From Eubacterium sp. CAG:248 (GTDB lineage Bacteria; Bacillota; Clostridia; Lachnospirales; Lachnospiraceae), in NCBI GenBank assembly GCA_000436475.1, contig FR886218.1, positions 1-64,000 on the forward strand: DNA of 64,000 bases, in the 5' to 3' direction. Made by a program: the position numbers and the translations under genes. Numbering within the stretch: position 1 is the first letter of the stretch; every line of letters starts with the position of its first letter. Below are positions 45,187 to 53,279 of the stretch, one piece after another. Under the pieces are notes generated by a model that was not told the origin of the DNA, made no database searches, and saw only the letters and a program-made list of their open reading frames with translations.

Positions 45187-45234
45187 TACTTAAGTTCGAC
45201 TTAACAAAATTAAGTAACTACTTAATTTTGTTAA
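45187..45234 (+). repeat. Repeated ACTTAA/TTAAGT dyads, including a perfect 15-bp inverted repeat
   Basis: TTAACAAAATTAAGT (45201-45215) is exactly inverted at 45220-45234 around AACT. Upstream, ACTTAAGTTCGACTTAA adds further copies of the same half-site. No T-tract follows, so this is not a plain terminator. It lies 70-140 nt before the aminotransferase promoter, within a 366-base gap that otherwise holds the rny terminator and a small TCCG/CGGA stem near 45149. Confidence 0.55.
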
Positions 45235-45303
45235 TAATATTTTTAAAAATCCCTAAAATATTAATAAACTTAATCACAAAAATTACATTTATTGTAAAAA
45301 AGC

Positions 45304-45332
45304 TTGCTTAAATTATAAGTTCATAGTATAGT
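45304..45332 (+). promoter_or_regulatory. Sigma-A promoter of the aminotransferase gene
   Basis: TTGCTT (45304-45309), a 17-nt spacer and TATAGT (45327-45332) end 36 nt before the start codon. Confidence 0.55.
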
Positions 45333-45368
45333 AGTAAAGACCTTTGAAAATTAATGGAGGATAATAAT

Positions 45369-46652
45369 ATGCAGTATAGTGAAATGAGTAAAGAACAATT
45401 ATTACAGTTAAAGGCTGAGCTTGATGAAAGATATAAAGAGGCTAAGGCTAAGGGTCTGAATCTTAACATGTCAAGAGGAAAGCCATCACCTAGTCAGCTT
45501 AATGTAACGATGGACATGCTTGATGTTATTAACAGTTCTTCGGATTTTAAGGCTGAGGATGGAACAGATTGCAGAAATTATGGTGTTCTTGATGGTCTTA
45601 CAGAAGCCAAGAAGCTTATGGCTGATATGATGGGGACAACATCTGAACACATTATTATATATGGAAACGCAAGTCTTAATATTATGTATGATCAGGTTTC
45701 AAGATCATATGCACATGGAGTTATGGGAAGCACACCTTGGTGCAAGCTTGATAAGGTTAAGTGGCTCTGTCCAGTACCAGGCTATGACAGACACTTTGCT
45801 ATTACAGAGAGCTTTGGTATAGAGATGATTAATATTCCTATGACAGAAAATGGTCCTGATATGGATATGATTGAAAAGCTTGTAAGTGAAGATGAATCAA
45901 TAAAGGGTATATGGTGTGTGCCTAAATATTCTAATCCACAGGGTTATACTTATTCTGATGAAACAGTAAAGAGAATGGCAGCATTAAAGCCAGCTGCTAA
46001 GGATTTTAGAATATTCTGGGATAATGCATATGTTATTCACCATCTTTATGATGATAAACAGGATGAAATACTTGATATTATATCAGAATGTGAAAAAGCA
46101 GGTAATGCTGATATGGTATATGAATTCGCATCTACATCTAAGGTTACATTCCCAGGTTCTGGTATGGCAGCACTTGCTTCATCAGCTGCTAACCTTGCAG
46201 ATATTAAGAAATATCTTACAATCCAGACAATAGGATATGATAAGCTTAACCAGTTAAGACATGTAAGATATTTTAAGAATCTTGATGGACTTAAGGCACA
46301 TATGAAGAAGCATGCAGATTTCTTAAGACCTAAGTTTGAAGCAACATTAAAGGTACTTGATGATGAACTTACAGGACTTGGAATAGGTACATGGTCAGAA
46401 CCAAGAGGCGGTTATTTTATATCATTTGATGCTCTTCCTGGCTGTGCGAAGGCTATAGTTTCTATGTGTAAAGAGGCTGGTGTAGTGCTTACTAACGCAG
46501 GTGCAACATTCCCTTATGGTAAGGATCCTCGTGATAGCAATATAAGAATAGCTCCTTCATTCCCTACTCCAGAGGAAATGTCAGAAGCAGCTGAGCTTTT
46601 CGTGTTATGTGTTAAGCTTGTAAGTGTTGATAAGCTTCTTGAAAGCAAGTAG
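45369..46652 (+). CDS. PLP-dependent aminotransferase, class I/II (PF12897 aspartate-aminotransferase type)
   Basis: The 427-residue protein resembles the PF12897 group, aminotransferases once linked to MocR tails and active on aspartate in studied members. It has the N-terminal NLNMSRGKPSPSQL and NYGVLDGL, the PLP-contacting IFWDNAYVIHHL, the likely PLP Lys in FASTSKVTFPGSG, and the substrate Arg in SNIRIAPSFP. GGAGG lies 8 nt before the ATG at 45369; an in-frame ATG at 45354 overlaps that site. Its substrate cannot be fixed from sequence, but a role in amino-acid synthesis fits proC downstream. Confidence 0.85.
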   Translation: MQYSEMSKEQLLQLKAELDERYKEAKAKGLNLNMSRGKPSPSQLNVTMDMLDVINSSSDFKAEDGTDCRNYGVLDGLTEAKKLMADMMGTTSEHIIIYGNASLNIMYDQVSRSYAHGVMGSTPWCKLDKVKWLCPVPGYDRHFAITESFGIEMINIPMTENGPDMDMIEKLVSEDESIKGIWCVPKYSNPQGYTYSDETVKRMAALKPAAKDFRIFWDNAYVIHHLYDDKQDEILDIISECEKAGNADMVYEFASTSKVTFPGSGMAALASSAANLADIKKYLTIQTIGYDKLNQLRHVRYFKNLDGLKAHMKKHADFLRPKFEATLKVLDDELTGLGIGTWSEPRGGYFISFDALPGCAKAIVSMCKEAGVVLTNAGATFPYGKDPRDSNIRIAPSFPTPEEMSEAAELFVLCVKLVSVDKLLESK

Positions 46653-46696
46653 TCAGAGGCTGATTAACATGTAGGCAGATTATTAAGGAGGTTGTT

Positions 46697-47494
46697 ATGG
46701 CTAAATTCGGTTTTATTGGAATGGGTAATATGGGATACGCAATGCTCAAAGGTCTTCTTTCAGTATATACGCCATCTGATATTATATTCACATGCCCTGA
46801 TTTAGAAAAGTGTAAGAGAATAAGTCAGGAAACAGGAGTAAGATATGCGGAAAGCAATGCAGAATGTGCTAATAATGCACAGTACGTTGTTCTTGCAGTA
46901 AAGCCACAGGTATACAATGTGGTATTAAAGAATATTAATAATGTTATACGTGAAGACAGTGTTGTTATATCAATAGCACCGGGTATAAGTATAGATAATA
47001 TCAAGTCACAGCTTGGTATAAATGCAAGAGTAGTCCGTGCCATGCCAAACACTCCTGCGCTTGTTGGAGAAGGCATGACTGGTGTTGCTTATGATAAGGA
47101 GAATTTCTCATTTGAAGAAAGAGAGGTTATAGACAGCTTCTTTAATTCTTTTGGCAAGGTTGTATATGTTTCAGAAAATCAGATGAATGCCATAGTATGT
47201 GCAAGCGGAAGTTCTCCAGCATATGTATATATGTTTATTGAGGCACTTGCTGATAGTGCGGTAAAGTATGGCATTAAAAGAGAAGATGCATATAAGCTTG
47301 TTGCACAGACAGTACTTGGTTCTGCAAAGATGGTGCTTGAAACAGGAGAGCATCCAGGTGTTTTAAAGGATAAGGTATGCTCACCTGGAGGTACAACAAT
47401 AGCAGCTGTTGCAGCGCTGGAGGAACATAACTTCAGAAGTTCATTAATAAAGGCTACAGATGCATGCTATGACAAGTGTACCAATATCAAATAA
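46697..47494 (+). CDS. proC: Pyrroline-5-carboxylate reductase
   Basis: ProC makes proline from pyrroline-5-carboxylate with NAD(P)H. The 265-residue protein has the Rossmann motif GFIGMGNMGYAM, the VRAMPNTPALVGEG loop, SGSSPAYVYMFIEALAD, and the C-terminal SPGGTTIAAV signature. AAGGAGG precedes the ATG. It follows the aminotransferase by 44 nt with no terminator, and a Nudix gene follows by 26 nt. Confidence 0.95.
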   Translation: MAKFGFIGMGNMGYAMLKGLLSVYTPSDIIFTCPDLEKCKRISQETGVRYAESNAECANNAQYVVLAVKPQVYNVVLKNINNVIREDSVVISIAPGISIDNIKSQLGINARVVRAMPNTPALVGEGMTGVAYDKENFSFEEREVIDSFFNSFGKVVYVSENQMNAIVCASGSSPAYVYMFIEALADSAVKYGIKREDAYKLVAQTVLGSAKMVLETGEHPGVLKDKVCSPGGTTIAAVAALEEHNFRSSLIKATDACYDKCTNIK

Positions 47495-47520
47495 AATGAT
47501 GTGAAAGAATGGAACACTGA

Positions 47521-48063
47521 ATGGAACACATTAAAAGAATAAAAAGAGAACTGGCTTATAAGGGCTCAATACTTGAGTTTTATAAGGATACTATGGTTAC
47601 ACCTGATGGGAAAGTGACTTATTGGGATCATATAGAACATAAAGGAGCTGCTGCTGTTGTACCGGTTCTTGATGATGGCAGGATTGTGCTTGTGCGCCAG
47701 TACAGGAATTCTCCTGATGAAGAAACACTTGAGATACCTGCGGGAGGTCTTGAGGAAGATGAACCAACAGAGCTTGCGGCGATAAGAGAGCTTGAAGAAG
47801 AAACAGGTTATAAGGCAGAACGAAAAAATGTCAAAAAGCTGATATCAGTGTATACAGCAGTTGCATTCTGCAACGAGATTATAGATATATATGTTGCAGA
47901 TAAGCTTATAAGGACATGCCAGAATCTTGATGATGAGGAGAGTATTAATGTAGAGATATATACTCTTGATGAGATAAAACGTATGATATTTGATGGAACA
48001 ATCAGGGATTCTAAAACAGTGTCAGCGATGATGGCTTATTCAGACATGATTTCACGTATATAA
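47521..48063 (+). CDS. Nudix hydrolase, ADP-ribose pyrophosphatase type
   Basis: The 180-residue protein has a complete Nudix box, G-x5-E-x7-R-E-L-x-E-E-x-G-Y, in the GGLEEDEPTELAAIRELEEE region. It also has the NudF-type front end with VPVLDDGRIVLVRQYR. ADP-ribose pyrophosphatases clear ADP-ribose to AMP and ribose phosphate. It probably shares the proC transcript. Its ribosome binding site is weak. Confidence 0.88.
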   Translation: MEHIKRIKRELAYKGSILEFYKDTMVTPDGKVTYWDHIEHKGAAAVVPVLDDGRIVLVRQYRNSPDEETLEIPAGGLEEDEPTELAAIRELEEETGYKAERKNVKKLISVYTAVAFCNEIIDIYVADKLIRTCQNLDDEESINVEIYTLDEIKRMIFDGTIRDSKTVSAMMAYSDMISRI

Positions 48064-48131
48064 CCATCTGCCTGATAATGTCAGTTACTATTTATAATCC
48101 ATAGTAAACGATAAAAATAAAACAAAACAAA

Positions 48132-48160
48132 ACATATCAGAAAAGATTCCAGCATATAAT
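48132..48160 (+). promoter_or_regulatory. Sigma-E-like promoter of spoIIM
   Basis: ACATATC (48132-48138), a 14-nt spacer and CATATAAT (48153-48160) match the mother-cell sigma-E form (KMATATT, 14 nt, CATACAMT) at 5 of 7 and 7 of 8 positions. The start codon is 27 nt further on. Confidence 0.6.
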
Positions 48161-48187
48161 AGCCTGACCAGATAAAAGGAGGTTGTT

Positions 48188-48757
48188 ATGGCTGGGATTT
48201 TTTTTAGACGTATTTTTGGACAATACAGATATTATATAGTTATACTTTTAGGAGCTGCAGTAGGATCATTGATGGCAAATCTTGTTATAGATGATATAAC
48301 AGATAAAATAGGAATGTTCAATGAAGATTTCAATAATGCAATTATGAGCGTCAGCCTTGATAAAACATTATATTTAAGATATATATTAAAGCTGCGTTTA
48401 AAAGAATATATATGTTTTATGCTTGTGCTTTTTACTCCGGCTGCTATAGCAGGAATATATATATTTATGCTTTTTGCCGGGATAAGTTCAGGTCTTATGA
48501 TAAGCGTATGCATTATGAATATGGGGATAAAAGGAATGTTTATATATGCAGTATGCCTTATACCGCAGTATATAATATATGCAATTGCCGTTTTTTTAAT
48601 GGTGTCATATATTGAAAAACGACTGATTAATATTAAAAAAACGGTAATTGTCATATTTATATCACTGATATTTCTTATAGCGGGAATCTTATATGAAGCT
48701 TATATAAGTCCATTTATCATAAGGTGGTTATTTGAGCATATCAGCTATTGTATATAA
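48188..48757 (+). CDS. spoIIM: Stage II sporulation protein M
   Basis: SpoIIM works with SpoIID and SpoIIP in the mother cell to thin septal peptidoglycan during engulfment. The 189-residue protein has five hydrophobic spans, with the family features GAAVGSLMANLV near the start, LRLKEYICFMLVLFTPAAIAGIY in part, and FAGISSGLMISV. AAGGAGG precedes the ATG. No spoIID or spoIIP lies here. Its 3' end overlaps the convergent DAHP synthase gene by 30 nt. Confidence 0.85.
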   Translation: MAGIFFRRIFGQYRYYIVILLGAAVGSLMANLVIDDITDKIGMFNEDFNNAIMSVSLDKTLYLRYILKLRLKEYICFMLVLFTPAAIAGIYIFMLFAGISSGLMISVCIMNMGIKGMFIYAVCLIPQYIIYAIAVFLMVSYIEKRLINIKKTVIVIFISLIFLIAGILYEAYISPFIIRWLFEHISYCI

Positions 48758-49759
48758 AAGCTTTTCAGATTCTTCCCATCCAAGGCATGGATCAGTTATA
48801 GATTTGCCATATATACCTTCACCGACCTTCTGTGAGCCTGGTTCGATATAGCTTTCAATCATAACACCCTTAACAAGATCCTTTACATCTTCTGAATGAT
48901 TGCGGCTATGAATCACTTCCTTTGTGATACGTATCTGTTCTATATATTTTTTGGCAGAATTACTGTGATTAGCATCAACTATGCAGGCTGGATTAAGTAA
49001 ATCCCTTGTTTTATACATGGAAGCCAGTCTGATAAGGTCTTCATAGTGATAGTTAGGAATATTCTGGCCATGCTTATTTACAGCGCCTCTTAATATAGTA
49101 TGTGCCAGAGGATTGCCAGGAGTCTTTACTTCCCAGTTTCTATATATAAATGACTGATTAGCCTGTGCTGCAACAACTGAATTTAACATAACAGAGAAAT
49201 CACCGCTTGTTGGGTTTTTCATACCGGCAGGAACATCCATTCCGCTGGCTGTAAGTCTGTGCTGCTGATCTTCAACTGAACGGGCACCAACTGCAACATA
49301 TGACAATACATCTGAAAGGAACCAGTAGTTTTCAGGGTAGAGCATTTCATCAGCAGGCATAAGCTCAGTTTCTTCCATAACTCTTATATGCATTTTCCTT
49401 ATAGCTATAAGACCAGCAAGAAGGTCTGGCTTTTTCTCAGGGTCTGGCTGGTGGAGCATACCTTTATAGCCTGTACCGGTTGTTCTTGGCTTGTTTGTAT
49501 ACACTCTTGGTATAATAAGAACTTTATCAGCTATTTTTTCCTGGACTTTTTTAAGTCTTAATGTATAATCAAGGACTGCATCTTCGTTGTCAGCTGAACA
49601 TGGTCCTATGATAGCAAGAAACTTATCTGATTTGCCAGTTATTACATCTGCAATTTCTTTATCTCTTTGTGTTTTCAGAGCTGCAACATTTTTAGGAACA
49701 GGAAGTTCATTTTTAACTTCTGTTGGTGTAGGCAGCTTACGTATGAATTCAAAACTCAT
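48728..49759 (-). CDS. aroF: 3-deoxy-7-phosphoheptulonate (DAHP) synthase, class I
   Basis: DAHP synthase joins phosphoenolpyruvate and erythrose 4-phosphate at the start of the shikimate pathway. The 343-residue enzyme is of the E. coli AroFGH type, with IGPCSADNED, PRVYTNKPRTTGTGYKG in part, GARSVEDQQHR, and VDANHSNSAKK. That type is normally feedback-inhibited by an aromatic amino acid; which one is not readable, so the symbol is a guess among aroF/aroG/aroH. AAGGAG 7 nt before the ATG at 49759 sets the start, 13 codons inside the frame. It runs against spoIIM with overlapping tails and no terminator between. Confidence 0.92.
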   Translation of the reverse strand: MSFEFIRKLPTPTEVKNELPVPKNVAALKTQRDKEIADVITGKSDKFLAIIGPCSADNEDAVLDYTLRLKKVQEKIADKVLIIPRVYTNKPRTTGTGYKGMLHQPDPEKKPDLLAGLIAIRKMHIRVMEETELMPADEMLYPENYWFLSDVLSYVAVGARSVEDQQHRLTASGMDVPAGMKNPTSGDFSVMLNSVVAAQANQSFIYRNWEVKTPGNPLAHTILRGAVNKHGQNIPNYHYEDLIRLASMYKTRDLLNPACIVDANHSNSAKKYIEQIRITKEVIHSRNHSEDVKDLVKGVMIESYIEPGSQKVGEGIYGKSITDPCLGWEESEKLLYTIADMLK

Positions 49760-49904
49760 TGTATTTCTCCTTAATAAATCTTTATGCCAATAAATCATAG
49801 CATATAATTACAAAAAATGTTAGTATAATCTTATATATATTAAAAATATTTGCGGTAATTGTAAACTGTGGCTGATATGTATAAGATAGAAGAGGTGGCT
49901 GGTT

Positions 49905-51221
49905 ATGAGAATGTTCGATGTTATAAGTAAAAAAAAGTATGGAGAAGTTCTTAGTAAAGAAGAAATAGAATATGTCGTGCGGGAATATACCAATGGTACG
50001 ATACCTGATTATCAGATGTCAGCATTTCTTATGGCTGTATATTTTAAAGGAATGAGTTATGAAGAGACCTTCCTCCTTACTATGGCTATGGCAGATAGTG
50101 GCGACAGGCTTGATCTGTCAGCTGTAAATGGGATTAATGTGGATAAACATAGTACAGGCGGAGTCGGAGACAAAACAACACTTGTGCTTGCTCCTATGGT
50201 TGCAGCATGCGGAGGCAAGGTGGCAAAGATGAGTGGAAGAGGACTTGGCAACACTGGCGGAACTATAGATAAGCTTGAAAGTATACCGGGATTTAGAACA
50301 TCACTTTCAAAAGAGGAATTTATCAAAAATGTAAACGAAACCGGATTGGCGCTTACAGGACAGACTGGCAATCTTGCACCGGCTGATAAAAAAATATATG
50401 CATTAAGGGATGTGACTGCTGTTGTAGACAGTATACCCCTTATAGCAAGCAGTATAATGAGTAAAAAAATAGCATCAGGTGCTAAGGCGATTGTCCTTGA
50501 TGTCAAGGTTGGCAATGGAGCATTTATGAAAAATATGGACGATGCAGTTAAGCTTGCTAAGCAGATGGTTAAGATAGGTGAAAGTGCAGGCAGAAATACG
50601 ATTGCAGTCATATCAGATATGAACGAACCTCTCGGATATGCTGTTGGTAACGCTCTTGAAGTGAAGGAGGCTGTTGATACTTTAAAAGGACATGGACCAG
50701 CAGACCTCGTTGAGCTTTGCATGGAACTTGGTGCACAGATGCTTATAGCCTCAGATATAACGCATGACAGGAATAAAGCTTATGAAATGCTTAGTAGTGT
50801 GATAGAAGATGGAAGTGCATATGATAAATTTATTGAGTTTGTTAAACGGCAGGGTGGGGATATTAGTATATTTGATGACTGTAAGAGTTTGAAAAAGGCA
50901 GATTATACAGTCGATATAACAGCAGATAAAGAAGGCTATGTACATCATATACAGTCAGAACTTATAGGTGAAGCATCAATGATTCTTGGTGGAGGACGAC
51001 AGAATAAGGAAGATAAAATAGATCATTATGTAGGTGTTGTGCTTTCAAAGAAGGTAGGAGATGCTGTGAAAGAAGGAGATGTGATAGCAACGATATATGC
51101 GAATGACAAAAAGAAAATTGATGATGCAAAAGCATTAATTGTCAAAGCATTTGATATTAATAATCAAATTGTTGATACATATACGCTTATTAAGAGAATT
51201 ATTAGTTGTAAAAATGTTTAA
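49905..51221 (+). CDS. pdp: Pyrimidine-nucleoside phosphorylase
   Basis: This enzyme splits uridine, thymidine and deoxyuridine with phosphate, giving base and pentose 1-phosphate. The 438-residue protein has the phosphate and nucleoside site DKHSTGGVGDKTT, the KMSGRGLGNTGGTIDKLESI signature in part, and the C-terminal beta-hammerhead domain (GYVHHIQSELIGEASMILGG). Length fits the Firmicutes Pdp type. GAGGTGG precedes the ATG. Confidence 0.93.
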   Translation: MRMFDVISKKKYGEVLSKEEIEYVVREYTNGTIPDYQMSAFLMAVYFKGMSYEETFLLTMAMADSGDRLDLSAVNGINVDKHSTGGVGDKTTLVLAPMVAACGGKVAKMSGRGLGNTGGTIDKLESIPGFRTSLSKEEFIKNVNETGLALTGQTGNLAPADKKIYALRDVTAVVDSIPLIASSIMSKKIASGAKAIVLDVKVGNGAFMKNMDDAVKLAKQMVKIGESAGRNTIAVISDMNEPLGYAVGNALEVKEAVDTLKGHGPADLVELCMELGAQMLIASDITHDRNKAYEMLSSVIEDGSAYDKFIEFVKRQGGDISIFDDCKSLKKADYTVDITADKEGYVHHIQSELIGEASMILGGGRQNKEDKIDHYVGVVLSKKVGDAVKEGDVIATIYANDKKKIDDAKALIVKAFDINNQIVDTYTLIKRIISCKNV

Positions 51222-51322
51222 ATGATGTTATTATTATATCCAAAAGGATAATTGATGTAAGTGGCAGATTTTTTTTGTCTCTGATATCATAATTATATAA
51301 GAGAAAAGGAGAATTGAGTAAG

Positions 51323-52165
51323 ATGGAAGTAAGACCAGGAGCTAATCCTGCTGATGTCAAGAATTATGACACAGACAGATTAAGACATGACTTTTTAATT
51401 CAGAATTTATTCGTTGCTGATGAGATTAAGACAATCTATAGCCAGATTGACAGAATCATAGTTGGAGCTGCAACACCAGTTAACAAAGAACTTGTTCTTG
51501 AGGCAGGTGCAGAATTAAGAGCTAAGTATTTCCTTGAAAGAAGAGAGATGGGTATCATCAATATCGGTGGTAACGGAACAGTTACTGTTGATGGCAAGGA
51601 ATATAATTTTAAGTATAAAGATGGCATGTACATAGGTATGGGTGCTAAGGATATTTCATTTAAGAGTGAAGATCCTAAGAATCCAGCTAAGTTTTATCTT
51701 AACAGTGCACCAGCACATAAGACATATCCTACAGTATTTATTGATCCAGCTAAGGATATTTTACCTGAGAACAAGAAAGAACTTGGATGTCTTGAAAGTG
51801 CAAACCATAGAACTATTAACAAGTATATTCTTCCTGGACAGGTTGAAAGTTGTCAGTTAGAGATGGGTATGACTTGTCTTGAACCAGGTAGCGTATGGAA
51901 CACAATGCCATGTCATACACATGACAGAAGAATGGAAGTATATCTTTACTTTGAGGTTCCAGAAGATGCAGTTGTATTCCATTATATGGGAGAACCAACA
52001 GAAACAAGACATATCGTTATGAGAAACGAAGAAGCTGTTATATCACCAAGCTGGTCTATTCATTCAGCTTCAGCTACTCATGCTTATACATTCATCTGGG
52101 GTATGGTAGGTGAAAACCAGGATTTCGATGATATGGATGATGTTGATATGAAGGACCTTAGATAA
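51323..52165 (+). CDS. kduI: 5-dehydro-4-deoxy-D-glucuronate isomerase
   Basis: KduI isomerises 5-keto-4-deoxyuronate to 2,5-diketo-3-deoxygluconate in pectin breakdown. The 280-residue cupin-type enzyme has the zinc motif MPCHTHDRRMEVY, with two His and a Glu, and the late His in HSASATHAYTFIWG. I use the ATG at 51323, about 9 nt after GGAGA. The in-frame TTG at 51314 is too close to that site. kduD follows, so the two steps lie side by side. No pectate lyase or uptake genes are in the window. Confidence 0.95.
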   Translation: MEVRPGANPADVKNYDTDRLRHDFLIQNLFVADEIKTIYSQIDRIIVGAATPVNKELVLEAGAELRAKYFLERREMGIINIGGNGTVTVDGKEYNFKYKDGMYIGMGAKDISFKSEDPKNPAKFYLNSAPAHKTYPTVFIDPAKDILPENKKELGCLESANHRTINKYILPGQVESCQLEMGMTCLEPGSVWNTMPCHTHDRRMEVYLYFEVPEDAVVFHYMGEPTETRHIVMRNEEAVISPSWSIHSASATHAYTFIWGMVGENQDFDDMDDVDMKDLR

Positions 52166-52204
52166 TCAGAACGTATCTAAAAGGTGCTGATGACTATAAT
52201 ATTT

Positions 52205-52233
52205 TTGTTAGAATGATTCTCATAGAATATAAT
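52205..52233 (+). promoter_or_regulatory. Promoter with central dyad before kduD
   Basis: TTGTTA (52205-52210), a 17-nt spacer and a perfect TATAAT (52228-52233). The spacer begins within an 11-bp palindrome AGAATGATTCT (52210-52220), a possible operator. kduD can thus be transcribed on its own as well as from kduI. Confidence 0.55.
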
Positions 52234-52304
52234 GCATAATAAACATGTTATACATTTAATTCTTGAGTTCATTGATATATATTAAGAGAAAAGGAGATTT
52301 TAAA

Positions 52305-53102
52305 ATGTCAGTAAATTTTTCACTTGAAGGAAAAGTTGCTTTAGTTACAGGTGCTTCTTATGGTATCGGTTTCGCTATTGCTAGCGGAATGGCTAAGGCT
52401 GGCGCAACAATCGTATTTAACGATATTAAGCAGGAATTAGTAGATAAGGGATTAGCAGCTTATAAGGAAGCTGGTATCGATGCTCATGGTTATGTTTGTG
52501 ACGTAACTAACGAAGAACAGGTTAATGCTATGGTAGCTCAGATTGTTAAGGATGTAGCTCCTATCGATATTCTTGTTAACAACGCTGGTATTATTAAGAG
52601 AATTCCAATGTGCGATATGACAGCTGCTGAATTCAGACAGGTTATCGACGTTGACCTTAATGCACCATTTATCGTATCTAAGGCAGTTATTCCATCAATG
52701 ATCGAAAGAGGCCACGGTAAGATTATTAACATCTGCTCTATGATGTCAGAGTTAGGCCGTGAAACAGTATCAGCTTACGCTGCTGCTAAGGGTGGTCTTA
52801 AGATGCTCACAAGAAATATCTGTTCTGAGTATGGTCAGTACAATATCCAGTGTAATGGTATTGGACCTGGTTACATTGAGACACCTCAGACAGCTCCATT
52901 AAGAGAAAGACAGGCTGATGGTTCTAGACATCCATTCGATCAGTTCATCTGCGCTAAGACACCTGCTAACAGATGGTTAAAGCCAGAAGAATTAGCTGGT
53001 CCAGCTGTATTCCTTGCTTCAGAAGCTTCAGATGCCGTTAACGGACATATTCTTTATGTTGATGGTGGTATCCTTGCTTACATCGGAAAGCAGCCACAGT
53101 AA
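52305..53102 (+). CDS. kduD: 2-dehydro-3-deoxy-D-gluconate 5-dehydrogenase
   Basis: KduD reduces 2,5-diketo-3-deoxygluconate to KDG in uronate catabolism. The 265-residue short-chain dehydrogenase has the NAD motif TGASYGIGFAIA, NNAGI, the catalytic Ser in NICSMMSE and Tyr/Lys in YAAAKGG. AAGGAG precedes the ATG at 52305. Codon choice is noticeably more uniform and C-ending in Ile, Asn and Phe codons than in most neighbours, which suggests high expression. Confidence 0.93.
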   Translation: MSVNFSLEGKVALVTGASYGIGFAIASGMAKAGATIVFNDIKQELVDKGLAAYKEAGIDAHGYVCDVTNEEQVNAMVAQIVKDVAPIDILVNNAGIIKRIPMCDMTAAEFRQVIDVDLNAPFIVSKAVIPSMIERGHGKIINICSMMSELGRETVSAYAAAKGGLKMLTRNICSEYGQYNIQCNGIGPGYIETPQTAPLRERQADGSRHPFDQFICAKTPANRWLKPEELAGPAVFLASEASDAVNGHILYVDGGILAYIGKQPQ

Positions 53103-53125
53103 TTACATATGGTATAATGAGCGCG

Positions 53126-53162
53126 AAAGCTGGGACAAGTAACCTTGTTCCAGCTTTTTTTA
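53126..53162 (+). terminator. Terminator of kduD
   Basis: AAAGCTGGGACAAG (53126-53139) pairs with CTTGTTCCAGCTTT (53144-53157), with one wobble, around TAAC. A T-run follows. Confidence 0.88.
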
Positions 53163-53205
53163 ATATAAATTCGTAAAATATATAAAATGAATAAAAATAC
53201 AAGAT

Positions 53206-53234
53206 TTGACTATCAAAATATCCTCTTTTATGAT
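53206..53234 (+). promoter_or_regulatory. Sigma-A promoter of the ABC exporter operon
   Basis: TTGACT (53206-53211), a 17-nt spacer and TATGAT (53229-53234) end 45 nt before the ATPase start. Confidence 0.65.
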
Positions 53235-53279
53235 ACAATTACTATAAAAGTTTTACAAATATGAGAGGAGAACATTTTA

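Noticed and set aside
50057..50722. 221-codon open frame antisense to pdp
   Set aside because: Opposite a well-conserved phosphorylase gene; composition and lack of a start signal mark it as a shadow.
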